Below, piece after piece: positions 23,855 to 32,908 of a DNA stretch of 64,000 bases. A program made the translations under genes and the position numbers. Source of the stretch: CAKSHP01 sp045636325 (GTDB lineage Bacteria > Bacillota > Clostridia > UBA1381 > UMGS1253); contig JAZTXH010000001.1 of assembly GCA_045636325.1 (NCBI GenBank), positions 153,417 through 217,416 of the forward strand. Direction: 5' to 3'. The first letter of the stretch is position 1. Each line of letters starts with the position of its first letter. The notes below the pieces were generated by a model that saw only the letters and a program-made list of their open reading frames with translations, was not told where the DNA came from and made no database searches.

Positions 23855-25612
23855 ATGGCAAGAAAAATTATGGCACTGGCCATGGCGATGCTTATGATGT
23901 TCGGCGTAGTATCCTACGGGGCATATTTTTCCGATTTGCAGGATGGAAGCTATGACTGGGCGAAGGATACTATAAACCGTCTGGCAGATGAAGGGGTTAT
24001 AAAAGGTTATTCTGACGGGACATACGGACCTGCAAAGCAGATAACCCGTCAGGAAGCGCTTACACTGTTTGCCCGTGCAACGGGTGTAAATGACTCCCAG
24101 AACGCTTACGGGGTTGAGTTTAATCAGTATAGTTTTAAGCCGCTTGCGGATAAATACAATACATATGCAAAAAAGGAACTTTGCTTCCTGCTTGAGAGAG
24201 GTATTCTTACAGAAGATGAAATAGATTTTTATCTTGCAGAAGAAAACAAAAATAAGGTAATGCTTCGTCACGAGTCGGCAGTGCTTATTTCTGCAATACT
24301 TGATATAAGAGACGGATTTAATGAAGACGGCGAATATTTAGTAGACTTTTCAGATATTAACGATATTCCGGAAAGCTCACTTGCATCTGTAGGCTTTGCG
24401 TCGCAGGAAGGTATTTTAACCGGTATGGCCAACGGAAGCTTTGCGCCCAATGAAGGCGTAACAAGAGCTCAGATTGCAATAATGCTTGACAGAGTTATTA
24501 AAAAGCTTGGCATAAACTATATCACAGGAATAATAACTCAGGTAAGCGAAGAAAACAGCAATCTTTTAAGCGTAGACGGAACAGAATATATTCTTGACTC
24601 TAAAACAAGATATGCAGTAAATGGCAGAATTTGTGACTATGCGGATATGAATGTTGGTGACAGTGTTACAGTTGTTTATGTTGCCTCCGGCGTATGGGCA
24701 GTTGAAGTTGTAAGAGCAAGCGAACTTATATTTGAAAACATAAGAGGTAAGGTTAAAGAAATAAACTCAGCCACATTGACTCTTGCGAACGGGGATACAT
24801 ATGGTGTATCTGCTTTTCTTGCTTGTTTTGAAGATGGAGAGGCAATAAAATACTCCGAAATGAATTTTGAAAATCCGGTTAAGCTTGAGATTGTTAACGG
24901 ATTTGTAAGACGAATTGAAGGTATGGGTGATAAGTGCGAATATGAAGATGTTAAAATTTTAGGCATCACAACTCTTCCTTCAAATAAATTAAAAATTGAA
25001 ACAGAGGATGCAACTGCTGAATTTGAAATTGCTCCTGATGCTGAGATTACAAGAAACGGTTACCCCATTACAATCAGAGATTTATCCACAAAGGATTTGG
25101 CTTATGTGTTTATTGACGCAGGGGTTATAACAAAAATCGGTTCATATGCAGATTTGTCAGGTAACGGTGTAATTGTAAGACAGATTGTTATAGACGAAAA
25201 AGAAAGCAGTATTCTTTTAAAGATTGGCGCAGGAGAGCGCTTTAAGCTTGAAGATAATACAGTTTATTTAAACGAAGAAGGCGAGATAGGAAGCGTATAT
25301 GATTTGCGTGTTGCAGGCGCAGTTGAAGTTCAGTTTAAAGAGGGTAAAATTGCACTTTTAAAACACGGAAAATATGTTCCGCCGACGCATTTTTCAGGCA
25401 CAGTTAAAACGATAGATAAAGAAAATCATCTCATAATTATTGAAACAACAGAAGATGAAACAAGAGAAGTTAAAATTTCAGATAAAACATCAATGCTTAA
25501 CTATGCTGAAGCTAAAAAGCTGACAATAGAAGATATTGAAGAAAACTTCTATCTGATTGTTGACGGTTATTACGATGGGGAAGAGTTTATTGCAAACAGC
25601 ATAATTTTATAA
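23855..25612 (+). CDS. SLH-domain surface protein
   Basis: 585-residue secreted protein. A signal peptide (about 1-22, IMALAMAMLMMFGVVSYGA) leads into three S-layer homology domains at roughly 24-78, 86-150 and 160-215. The first reads YFSDLQDGSYDWAKDTINRL and GVIKGYSDGTYGP, and the third FSDINDIPESSLASVGFASQ and GILTGMANGSFAPNEGVTRAQ. SLH domains bind pyruvylated secondary wall polymer, so the protein is probably held on the cell wall. The remaining ~370 residues are repeated beta-rich units (GIITQVSEENSNLLSVDGTEY, VKEINSATLTLANGDTY) with no enzyme signature. It has GGGGGAC as ribosome site and its own promoter and terminator. Confidence 0.88.
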   Translation: MARKIMALAMAMLMMFGVVSYGAYFSDLQDGSYDWAKDTINRLADEGVIKGYSDGTYGPAKQITRQEALTLFARATGVNDSQNAYGVEFNQYSFKPLADKYNTYAKKELCFLLERGILTEDEIDFYLAEENKNKVMLRHESAVLISAILDIRDGFNEDGEYLVDFSDINDIPESSLASVGFASQEGILTGMANGSFAPNEGVTRAQIAIMLDRVIKKLGINYITGIITQVSEENSNLLSVDGTEYILDSKTRYAVNGRICDYADMNVGDSVTVVYVASGVWAVEVVRASELIFENIRGKVKEINSATLTLANGDTYGVSAFLACFEDGEAIKYSEMNFENPVKLEIVNGFVRRIEGMGDKCEYEDVKILGITTLPSNKLKIETEDATAEFEIAPDAEITRNGYPITIRDLSTKDLAYVFIDAGVITKIGSYADLSGNGVIVRQIVIDEKESSILLKIGAGERFKLEDNTVYLNEEGEIGSVYDLRVAGAVEVQFKEGKIALLKHGKYVPPTHFSGTVKTIDKENHLIIIETTEDETREVKISDKTSMLNYAEAKKLTIEDIEENFYLIVDGYYDGEEFIANSIIL

Positions 25613-25623
25613 AAACATAAAAG

Positions 25624-25676
25624 TACGGAGCGGAAAAAGGCGGTGTAAAGTTTTACATCGCCCTTCGTATTTTTTA
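25624..25676 (+). terminator. Terminator after SLH-protein gene
   Basis: GGCGGTGTAAA and TTTACATCGCC pair, extended by an outer TACG/CGTA stem, and are followed by TTTTTT. It lies just after the SLH gene. The next 170 bases hold no gene that I can see. Confidence 0.75.
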
Positions 25677-25844
25677 AGCCAAAAGAAAGGGGATTAGGTG
25701 GTTGATATGTTATTTTAAAACAATTTTTATGCAGTTTTTATTGTTTTTTGTGTTATATGCCTTTAAAAAATATTCTAAACTGTTCAAGTTGCCGAAAAAA
25801 GGCTAAAAAATATTGAAAAATGTCAAATATACCTACTTTAGGTG

Positions 25845-25873
25845 TTGCACTCACAGAAAAAATATGTTATTAT
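25845..25873 (+). promoter_or_regulatory. Promoter for the ATPase/oxidoreductase region
   Basis: TTGCAC, a 17-base spacer and TATTAT stand about 31 bases before the GTG start of the P-loop ATPase gene. Confidence 0.6.
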
Positions 25874-25904
25874 GTATTAATAAAGATGCAAAGGGGCGTT
25901 GGCT

Positions 25905-26573
25905 GTGGCGGAAAGAATTCATATTTTTACAGGTCATTTCGGCAGCGGTAAAACAGAGCTTGCCGTAAATTATGCTCTAAAGCTTGCCCGCTCAGGCAGA
26001 AAAATGGTTATTGTGGACTGTGATATTGTAAACACATATTTCAGAACGCTTGATGTTAAAGAAAAGCTTGAGGAAAACGGAATTGAGGTTATTGCACCGC
26101 TTTTTGCAAATTCAAACCTTGAAATGCAGATGATGCCTGCGGAAATTTTATCCGTTTTTGAAAAAAAGGATTACGATGTTGTGTTTGATGTCGGCGGCGA
26201 TGAAGACGGGGCATTCGCACTTGGAAGCTATAAACGCTTTTTTGAGCGTGAAGGATATGAGATGTATTTTGTTGTTAATACCTCAAGACCACTTACTGAA
26301 AACTGCGAAGACACCCTTGTTTATATGGGCGAGATTGAAAGGGCGTCACGGCTTAATATAACAAAGCTTGTAAATAATACAAACATTGCAGGAGAAACAA
26401 CGGCCGAAAATATTTATAAAGGCGATAAGGTCGTAAGTGAGATTTGCGAAAAAACAAAGCTTGAGTACGCATTTATAAGCGGTACGAAGGAAGTTTTAAA
26501 AAAGCTTGACGAAAGCAAACTAAAATGTGACAAACGCTTTGAAATTGAAAGATTTTTAATGATTGATTTTTAA
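25905..26573 (+). CDS. P-loop nucleotide-binding protein (ParA/MinD/CobQ-like)
   Basis: About 222 residues, with a P-loop GHFGSGKTE near the N-terminus, VDCDIVNTYFRTLD after strand 2, and VVFDVGGDEDGAFALG as Walker B-like region. This pattern fits deviant SIMIBI-class ATPases related to CobQ/MinD. The GTG start was chosen because GGGG then lies 8 bases upstream, compared with 2 for a TTG two codons earlier. It precedes the 2-oxoacid:ferredoxin oxidoreductase genes by 74 bases and may help mature or regulate that complex, but this is inferred from position only. Confidence 0.65.
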   Translation: MAERIHIFTGHFGSGKTELAVNYALKLARSGRKMVIVDCDIVNTYFRTLDVKEKLEENGIEVIAPLFANSNLEMQMMPAEILSVFEKKDYDVVFDVGGDEDGAFALGSYKRFFEREGYEMYFVVNTSRPLTENCEDTLVYMGEIERASRLNITKLVNNTNIAGETTAENIYKGDKVVSEICEKTKLEYAFISGTKEVLKKLDESKLKCDKRFEIERFLMIDF

Positions 26574-26647
26574 AATAAGAAAGCTTGTATTTTTCCGTTT
26601 TGCGGATTTATATATTTTTATAATAAACAGAAAGGGCTTGATACTAT

Positions 26648-26857
26648 ATGGCAAAAGTAGTTTTTAATGTGGATAAATGTAAGGGCTGTGAGTTGTGTAC
26701 TACAGTGTGTCCTAAGCAGATTGTGTCCATGAGTACAGACAAGATGAATGCAAAGGGCTTTTATCCGGCGCAGGTTACAGAGCCGGAGAAATGTATTGGT
26801 TGCGCATTTTGTGCAACAATCTGCCCCGATTGTGTAATCGAGGTATATAAGGATTAA
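26648..26857 (+). CDS. 2-oxoacid:ferredoxin oxidoreductase, delta (ferredoxin) subunit
   Basis: 69-residue ferredoxin-type protein with two 4Fe-4S motifs, CKGCELCTTVCP (N-terminal half) and CIGCAFCATICPDC (C-terminal half). It is the electron-carrying subunit of a four-subunit 2-oxoacid:ferredoxin oxidoreductase, passing electrons from the TPP site to ferredoxin. It starts the delta-alpha-beta-gamma gene order seen for Vor/Kor-type enzymes in Clostridia. Spacing to the alpha gene is 18 bases. Confidence 0.9.
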   Translation: MAKVVFNVDKCKGCELCTTVCPKQIVSMSTDKMNAKGFYPAQVTEPEKCIGCAFCATICPDCVIEVYKD

Positions 26858-26875
26858 GGAGAGGAGCGAATAAAA

Positions 26876-27940
26876 ATGTCAGATAAAGTTTTAATGAAGG
26901 GAAACGAAGCTTTGGCAGAAGCTGCTATTCAGGCAGGTTGCCGACTTTTCTTCGGATATCCTATAACACCGCAAACTGAGCTTGCGGCGTATATGGCAAA
27001 GAAAATGCCGAAGGTAGACGGCTTGTTTTTGCAGGCTGAAAGTGAGGTTGCCGCAATAAATATGGTCTATGGTGCGGCAGGTGCGGGCGCAAGAGTTATG
27101 ACAAGCTCTTCAAGTCCGGGTGTAAGTTTAAAAGCAGAAGGTATCAGCTATATTGCAGGTGCTGACCTGCCTTGTGTTATTATTAATATTGTGCGCGGTG
27201 GTCCCGGTCTTGGCGGCATTCAGCCTGCACAGTCAGACTATTTCCAGGCAACAAAGGGCGGCGGTCATGGTGACTATCACTTAATCGTGCTTGCGCCCAG
27301 CAGCGTTCAGGAAATGGTTGACCTTACTTCTCTTGCTTTTGATTTAGGCGAGATTTACCGTATGCCCGTTATGATTATGGGTGACGGTATGTTGGGTCAG
27401 ATGATGGAGCCCATCAGCTTTGAAGATGTTAAAAAGCGTCAGGTGCCTGAAAAAACATGGGCAACAGATGGTACAAAAATGCAGAGAAAGAGAAATATTA
27501 TAAACTCACTCTACATTACACCTGAAGAGCTTGAAGATTTGGTTGTTGAGCGTCAGAAGCGTTATGATGAGGTTTGCAAAAACGAAGTTATGTATGAAGA
27601 ATACAAAACAGAAGATGCAGACTATATTATAGCGGCTTATGGTACAACTGCAAGAATTGCAAAGAATGCTATTGAAGAATTAAGAAAAGAGGGTATAAAG
27701 GTTGGTTTAATCCGTCCCATTACTCTTTGGCCTTTCCCCACAGAAGTGTTTAAAAAGGCAGCTGATAAGGCAAAGGCATTCTTGTCTGTTGAGATGAGCA
27801 TGGGTCAGATGGTTGAAGATGTTCGTCTTGCGGTAAATGGTAAGAAGGAAGTTTATTTCTATGGCAGAACAGGCGGTATGGTGCCGACTCCTGCAGAAAT
27901 AATTGCAAAAATTAAAGAGATTGCGGAGGTGGCAAAATAA
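26876..27940 (+). CDS. 2-oxoacid:ferredoxin oxidoreductase alpha subunit (VorB-like)
   Basis: 354-residue alpha subunit with the pyruvate:ferredoxin oxidoreductase-type domain I and transketolase C-like domain. It begins MKGNEALAEAAIQAGCRLFFGYPITPQTELAAYMA and contains GGPGLGGIQPAQSDYFQATKGGGHGDYH, both strongly conserved in VorB/KorA. The enzyme decarboxylates a 2-oxoacid oxidatively to the acyl-CoA. Branched-chain 2-oxoacids (Vor) or 2-oxoglutarate (Kor) are both possible; I cannot decide from sequence. Its stop overlaps the start of the beta gene by one base. Confidence 0.9.
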   Translation: MSDKVLMKGNEALAEAAIQAGCRLFFGYPITPQTELAAYMAKKMPKVDGLFLQAESEVAAINMVYGAAGAGARVMTSSSSPGVSLKAEGISYIAGADLPCVIINIVRGGPGLGGIQPAQSDYFQATKGGGHGDYHLIVLAPSSVQEMVDLTSLAFDLGEIYRMPVMIMGDGMLGQMMEPISFEDVKKRQVPEKTWATDGTKMQRKRNIINSLYITPEELEDLVVERQKRYDEVCKNEVMYEEYKTEDADYIIAAYGTTARIAKNAIEELRKEGIKVGLIRPITLWPFPTEVFKKAADKAKAFLSVEMSMGQMVEDVRLAVNGKKEVYFYGRTGGMVPTPAEIIAKIKEIAEVAK

Positions 27941-28686
27941 TGAATAAGGTATTTTCTAAACCACACGCATTAAGCGATGTTAATTTGCATTACTGCCCCG
28001 GCTGTACTCATGGTATTATTCACAGGCTTGTGGCTGAGGTTATAGATGAGCTTGGTATTGAGGGTAAAACAATCGGTGTTGCACCGGTAGGGTGCAGCGT
28101 ATTTGCTTATAATTATTTTGAATGTGATATGCAGCAGGCAGCTCACGGCCGCGCGCCTGCAGTTGCAACAGGTATTAAGCGTGCAAATCCGAATAATGTG
28201 GTTTTCACATATCAGGGTGACGGCGACTTGGCGGCTATTGGTACTGCAGAAACTGTTCACGCAGCTACAAGAAGCGAAAACATTACCGTTATATTTGTAA
28301 ACAACGCAATTTACGGTATGACAGGCGGTCAGATGGCACCGACTTCACTTGTAGGTCAGATTACACAGACAACACCCTACGGCAGAAAGCTTGAAACTCA
28401 AGGGTACCCCATCAAGGTTTGCGAAATGCTTTCTGCACTTGACGGCACAACCTATGCAGAGCGTGTAAGCGTGGATAACATTAAAAATATTAAAAAGGCA
28501 AAGGCGGCAATTAAAAAAGCGTTCCAGAATCAGATTGACGGTAAGGGCTTTTCAATTGTTGAGGTTTTGTCTACATGTCCTACAAACTGGGGGCTTTCTC
28601 CTAAAGAAGCACTTGAATGGCTTCGTAGCAATATGATGGATGTATATCCGCTCGGTGTTTATAAGGATAAAGGAGGCGAGAAATAA
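27940..28686 (+). CDS. 2-oxoacid:ferredoxin oxidoreductase beta subunit (TPP-binding)
   Basis: 248-residue beta subunit that binds thiamine diphosphate. The segments YCPGCTHGIIHRL and GDGDLAAIGTAETVHAATR with NNAIYGMTGGQMAPTS form the expected TPP and Mg site (GDGD at about residues 92-95). It is coupled to the alpha gene by a TAATG-type one-base overlap and to the gamma gene in the same way, consistent with stoichiometric synthesis. As a short beta subunit without a ferredoxin domain it needs the separate delta subunit. Confidence 0.92.
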   Translation: MNKVFSKPHALSDVNLHYCPGCTHGIIHRLVAEVIDELGIEGKTIGVAPVGCSVFAYNYFECDMQQAAHGRAPAVATGIKRANPNNVVFTYQGDGDLAAIGTAETVHAATRSENITVIFVNNAIYGMTGGQMAPTSLVGQITQTTPYGRKLETQGYPIKVCEMLSALDGTTYAERVSVDNIKNIKKAKAAIKKAFQNQIDGKGFSIVEVLSTCPTNWGLSPKEALEWLRSNMMDVYPLGVYKDKGGEK

Positions 28687-29216
28687 TGGCAAATGAAATA
28701 GTTATTGCAGGCTTCGGCGGTCAGGGTATACTTTTTATGGGTAAGGTTTTGGCTTACGGCGGTCTTATGAGCGGTCACGAGGTTTCATGGCTTCCTTCTT
28801 ACGGTCCTGAAATGCGTGGCGGTACAGCTAACTGTCATGTTATAGTGTCTGATACACCGGTTGGTTCACCCATTATCACAAATCCGGGCGTGCTTATTGC
28901 AATGAACAAGCCTTCTTTGGATAAGTTTGAATCGGCCGTTATTCCCGGAGGAAAAATTTTTGTTGACAGTTCACTTATTGACCGTAAGGTAGAGCGCAGT
29001 GATGTTGAGGTTTATTATATTCCCGCAACACAGATGGCACTTGATAATAAGGCAGCAAAGCTTGCAAATATGATTATTATGGGTAAAATGCTTAAGGAGA
29101 CGGGGATTTTATCTTACGATGAAATGAAAGATGGCCTTAAAAAATGTATTCCTCCCACAAAGGCAGAAATGATTGACTTTAACTTAAATATAATTGATTT
29201 AGGATATAATTATTAA
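28686..29216 (+). CDS. 2-oxoacid:ferredoxin oxidoreductase gamma subunit
   Basis: 176-residue gamma subunit, the CoA-interacting component in this enzyme class. It opens with EIVIAGFGGQGILFMGKVLAYGG and contains SYGPEMRGGTANCHVIVS, both characteristic. It ends the delta-alpha-beta-gamma run and is followed by a terminator. The operon as a whole supports anaerobic amino-acid or 2-oxoacid metabolism using ferredoxin as electron acceptor. Confidence 0.92.
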   Translation: MANEIVIAGFGGQGILFMGKVLAYGGLMSGHEVSWLPSYGPEMRGGTANCHVIVSDTPVGSPIITNPGVLIAMNKPSLDKFESAVIPGGKIFVDSSLIDRKVERSDVEVYYIPATQMALDNKAAKLANMIIMGKMLKETGILSYDEMKDGLKKCIPPTKAEMIDFNLNIIDLGYNY

Positions 29217-29221
29217 TTTAA

Positions 29222-29263
29222 AAGCACGAAAGCAGAGTTTTTTAAAGCTCTGCTTTTTGTGCT
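29222..29263 (+). terminator. Terminator after the oxidoreductase operon
   Basis: AGCAGAG/CTCTGCT with an outer AGCAC/GTGCT stem and a T-run directly follows the gamma gene. Confidence 0.75.
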
Positions 29264-29414
29264 GATTAAGCTTTGCCGAGGAGATATAAAAAGTATTAGC
29301 GAATTTGTTCAGGGGTATGTGATTTTTTGGGCATGGCGGATTGATTATTGTTTCAAAGGCATGGAAAAAGCTTGCTTTAAAAATAAAGAATGAAACAAAA
29401 AGGAGAGTATAAAA

Positions 29415-30002
29415 GTGAAAAAAGGTATCAGTGTAAGAAAAATAACAGTGTGCGCTGTGCTTTCGGCGCTTTCTGCAATTTTAATGTTCTTGAGTATACC
29501 GCTTCCCTTTCTTCCACCTTATTTGAAGCTTGATTTTGGGGATTTACCGGCTTTGATAGGTGCGTTTTCAATGGGGCCGGTGTGGGGCGTTGTGATTTGC
29601 CTTATAAAAAATATTTTGTCTTTGTTAAACACTGCAACTGCAGGTGTCGGCGAGCTTGCAAATTTTATTAACGGAGCGGCATTTGTTTTTTTTGCAGGAC
29701 TTGTGTATGAAAAGAGGAAAAGTAAAAAAGGTGCACTTATTGGTGCGCTTTTGGGCACTGTTATGATGTGTGCGGTGGGCTTTTTTGTAAACCTTTATAT
29801 TACCTATCCTTTTTATGAAAAAGCTATGATGCCTATGGAGGTTATTGTGAGAATGTATGAAAAAATTCTTCCATGGGCAGATACACTTATAAAAGGCCTT
29901 TTAGTGTTTAATCTTCCCTTCAGCTTTGCAAGAGGAATACTTTTATCTTTTATAACAATGCTTATATACAAGCGCATTTCACCGATTATTAAGGGCAGAT
30001 GA
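29415..30002 (+). CDS. ECF transporter S component, RibU-like
   Basis: 195-residue integral membrane protein with about six hydrophobic segments. The region LKLDFGDLPALIGAFSMGPVWGVVICLIKNIL followed by GVGELANFINGAAFVFFAGLVY closely resembles riboflavin-specific RibU proteins. S components capture the vitamin and work with shared EcfA/EcfT modules, which are not in this window (they are often located after rplQ, but not here). It starts with GTG or ATG behind AAAGGAGAG. No FMN riboswitch is visible upstream, so riboflavin specificity rests on the protein alone. Confidence 0.8.
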   Translation: MKKGISVRKITVCAVLSALSAILMFLSIPLPFLPPYLKLDFGDLPALIGAFSMGPVWGVVICLIKNILSLLNTATAGVGELANFINGAAFVFFAGLVYEKRKSKKGALIGALLGTVMMCAVGFFVNLYITYPFYEKAMMPMEVIVRMYEKILPWADTLIKGLLVFNLPFSFARGILLSFITMLIYKRISPIIKGR

Positions 30003-30139
30003 GGACTGTGAAAAGCAGAGTTTTTAGCTTGCATATGTTAAAATAAAGATGAAAGTGAGTTTCGGAAAACGGGCAAGAAGGCGATATGGTATTTGTTGCG
30101 GTTTGCGTAAGGGAAATGCTTTTAAAATTAAAATATGCC

Positions 30140-30168
30140 TTGAACAGCGGAGGTATTTGTGATACAAT
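30140..30168 (+). promoter_or_regulatory. Promoter for cca
   Basis: TTGAAC, a 17-base spacer and TACAAT end about 40 bases before the cca start. Confidence 0.6.
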
Positions 30169-30207
30169 TATTTTGATAGATTATGTATGTGAAAGGATGT
30201 TTTCAGC

Positions 30208-31557
30208 GTGTTGCCTGCATATGTGAAAAAAGCGATAAATGTTTTAAAAAGCAATGGCTTTGAAGCGTATGCTGTGGGCGGATGTGTGCGGGATATGCTT
30301 CTTTCGCGCGAAGTGAATGATTATGATGTAACAACCTCTGCAATGCCTGAAGAGATAAAGATGTGTTTTAAAGATTTGCGCTGTATAGAAACTGGAATAA
30401 AGCACGGCACCATAAGCGTTATTGTGGATGGAGAAATAATAGAAATTACTACATACAGAATTGACGGGAAATATACAGACAATCGCCATCCCGAAACAGT
30501 GGAGTTTACAAAAAATCTTAAAGATGATTTAAAACGCAGGGATTTTACCATAAATGCAATGGCATATGACGGGAATGGCATTGTAATTGACTGTTTTGAA
30601 GGCAAAAAAGATTTGCAAAATAAAATTATTCGATGTGTGGGCGATGCCAAAACTCGTTTTCGCGAAGATGCATTAAGGATTTTAAGAGCGCTTCGCTTTT
30701 CTGCAAAGCTTGGATTTGAAATAGAAAAAGATACAAAAAAAGCTATATTTTCAGAAAAGAAGCTACTTTTAAATATTGCAGCCGAGCGCATAAGGGAAGA
30801 ATTTTGCGGTATTATTGAGGCGTCCGGCGGTGCTAAGGTAATTTGTGAATACATATCGGTTTTTGAAGTGTTTATTCCTGAGCTTGGCAAAATACGCGGT
30901 ATACATCAGCACAATAAAGCTCATATATACGATGTTTTTATTCATAGCATAAAGGCGCTTGAAGCGTGTGAGAATAATTTGTATTTACGGCTTTGTATGC
31001 TCTTTCATGATATAGGAAAGTTTTGCTGTATGTCAATTGACGAAAAAGGAAACGGGCATTTTTACGGTCATCAACGGATATCGGCTAACATAACCAAAGA
31101 GATTTTAAAACGTCTACGATTTGATAATAAAACTATTGATACGGTTGCAATCCTTGTTACGTATCACGACGGGCAGATTGCACCTGATGAGAAAAGCGTA
31201 AGGCGCTGGCTTAAAAGGCTGGGCGAAGAAAACTTAAGGCTTCTTTTAAAAGTTAAAAAGTCAGATGCTGCCTCACATGAAAAAAACTATGCAATGGAAC
31301 GTATCGAAGAAATTGAAAAAATCAAAGTTTGTCTTAATGGTGTTATAGAAAAAAAGCTTTGCTATAATTTAAAAATGTTGGCCTTTACGGGCGAGGATGC
31401 AATAGATGCAGGATTTTCAGGTAAGGGTGTTGGTGTTTGTCTTGAATATCTTTTGTGTGCTGTTATAGAAAACAGATGTGAAAACGAAAGGTCAGCCCTT
31501 ATGGAAGTGGCTCGGAAATATAAGGAAAAATACGACAAAAAGTCTACGGGAAGATAA
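30208..31557 (+). CDS. cca: CCA tRNA nucleotidyltransferase
   Basis: 449-residue class II nucleotidyltransferase that adds or repairs the 3' CCA end of tRNAs. The catalytic domain contains AVGGCVRDMLL (about 21-31) with the DYDV acidic motif, followed by RRDFTINAMAYD and the RFREDALRILRALRFSAKLGF neck. An HD domain follows (LFHDIGKF about 270), as in Clostridia-type enzymes with a C-terminal phosphohydrolase-like domain. The GTG start has AAAGGATG about 9 bases upstream. Monocistronic, with its own promoter. Confidence 0.93.
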   Translation: MLPAYVKKAINVLKSNGFEAYAVGGCVRDMLLSREVNDYDVTTSAMPEEIKMCFKDLRCIETGIKHGTISVIVDGEIIEITTYRIDGKYTDNRHPETVEFTKNLKDDLKRRDFTINAMAYDGNGIVIDCFEGKKDLQNKIIRCVGDAKTRFREDALRILRALRFSAKLGFEIEKDTKKAIFSEKKLLLNIAAERIREEFCGIIEASGGAKVICEYISVFEVFIPELGKIRGIHQHNKAHIYDVFIHSIKALEACENNLYLRLCMLFHDIGKFCCMSIDEKGNGHFYGHQRISANITKEILKRLRFDNKTIDTVAILVTYHDGQIAPDEKSVRRWLKRLGEENLRLLLKVKKSDAASHEKNYAMERIEEIEKIKVCLNGVIEKKLCYNLKMLAFTGEDAIDAGFSGKGVGVCLEYLLCAVIENRCENERSALMEVARKYKEKYDKKSTGR

Positions 31558-31634
31558 AAATGAAGGAGCAGGTAATTAGCATTTCAATACATTTGCGGCA
31601 CGGAAGAGTATTTAAATTTTGAAAATGGATAATT

Positions 31635-31680
31635 AAAAAACTGAGATGTAGTATTAATACATATTCATCTCAGTTTTTTT
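31635..31680. terminator. Bidirectional terminator between cca and spoIIP
   Basis: AAAAAACTGAGATG and CATCTCAGTTTTTT form a perfect stem with a 17-base loop, flanked by A- and T-runs, between converging genes. Confidence 0.85.
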
Positions 31681-31685
31681 AAAAA

Positions 31686-32834
31686 TCACCTTATTTCTTC
31701 CTTAATAACTTTAGCAAAAGTTTTAGAGGCGTATTTAGCGCAAAGCAATGCTTCATCAAGGGTGTTTGCATCAGTGCCGATTTCCACAAGCATTGAACCT
31801 TTTGTTGCGTGTGTGTTAAATCTTTCTTTTCTGACTGTAAGTGGGCGTGCAATATTATTATAATCGGAATTAAGTGCCTTTTGAAGCTTTAATGTAAGCT
31901 TTAAATTTTCCTGCCAGTCTGGATGAGAAAGTCCGCCCTGATAACAACCCGAAATAATCATAAGCTGCGCAGATTTGTTTTTATCTATTTCTGTTATGGT
32001 TTTATATTTTGTGCCGTCGGATGCGGTCATACTGTCGCGATGAATATCTAAAACTACTTGTATGGAAGGATATTTTTTTAAATTACTTTCAATTACCTCA
32101 AGGGTTTTTGAATATGAGCCGTTATAGGATGGATAGTCATTTACTGATGTATCATGTATAACTGCTACACCTTCTTCCTCAAGACCTTTGGCAAATTCTT
32201 TTCCTACTTTAATCATATTAAAATCGGGATTGATGGTGCGGGCATAGGATGTGGGAGTATAATTGTATTTTTCAGATGGTGTATAGCTTTCGGTGGTATG
32301 AGTGTGCACAATTAAAACCAAAGGCTTGCCCGGAGTGTTTTTTAAAGGTACCGGAGAGGAAAGCAAAGCGTTAGTATCTATACTAAGGGTTGTTTTATTA
32401 TCTATAGTGACAGTGTTTTTACTTTTAAAACTTTTTTCTTTTATATTTTTATCCTCAGACGGTAGCGCGAGTGTTGTTTTTGTGTCATTTTCCGTAACGG
32501 GGATATAAAGGTTCGGGTAGGGGTCTTTATCGTTTACATTGTTTGGATTTAATAGTGTTGGCGGCAGGATTTGGGTACCTGCCGCTTTTACGGCACACCG
32601 TTTTATAATAACAAGGCTTTCTTCTTTAACATCAGGCAAGGAAATGGAAAAAGAAAGCCTTGCAAAAGAGTTTATATAACCGAATGGAATACGGGGCATA
32701 TAAGGAGCAATATATATTAATACGAAGAAGACCGCTACAGATAATAAATAAATAAAAAAATTTATTAAAGTGTACTTATTGATTATAAGTGTGCGGAATT
32801 TGCGTTTCTGTCTTTTAAATGTTGTTTTATTCAT
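31686..32834 (-). CDS. spoIIP: Stage II sporulation protein P
   Basis: SpoIIP is the cell-wall amidase/endopeptidase that, with SpoIID and SpoIIM, drives septal thinning and engulfment during sporulation. The protein has about 382 residues: a basic N-terminus, one membrane segment (INFFIYLLSVAVFFVLIYIA), a linker, and a C-terminal catalytic domain with VHTHTTESYTP, YPSIQVVLDIHRDSM and KGSMLVEIGTDANTLDEALL. The second ATG was chosen because AGGTAG precedes it and the candidate sigma-E promoter would otherwise overlap the coding start. Its presence shows that the organism can, or recently could, sporulate. Confidence 0.92.
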   Translation of the reverse strand: MNKTTFKRQKRKFRTLIINKYTLINFFIYLLSVAVFFVLIYIAPYMPRIPFGYINSFARLSFSISLPDVKEESLVIIKRCAVKAAGTQILPPTLLNPNNVNDKDPYPNLYIPVTENDTKTTLALPSEDKNIKEKSFKSKNTVTIDNKTTLSIDTNALLSSPVPLKNTPGKPLVLIVHTHTTESYTPSEKYNYTPTSYARTINPDFNMIKVGKEFAKGLEEEGVAVIHDTSVNDYPSYNGSYSKTLEVIESNLKKYPSIQVVLDIHRDSMTASDGTKYKTITEIDKNKSAQLMIISGCYQGGLSHPDWQENLKLTLKLQKALNSDYNNIARPLTVRKERFNTHATKGSMLVEIGTDANTLDEALLCAKYASKTFAKVIKEEIR

Positions 32835-32878
32835 GGGGCTACCTGCTTTCTTTTGGTTAGCTTTATTAAACATACAAT

Positions 32879-32908
32879 ATTATATGAAGAAAATGTATAA
32901 ATGTATGA
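32879..32908 (-). promoter_or_regulatory. Candidate sigma-E promoter of spoIIP
   Basis: Read on the minus strand: TCATACA, a 15-base spacer, CATATAAT. The -10 differs from the sigma-E consensus CATACAAT at one position, and the spacing suits sigma-E. The -35 is weaker. SpoIIP is a known mother-cell (sigma-E) gene in Bacillus, supporting the call. Confidence 0.55.
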
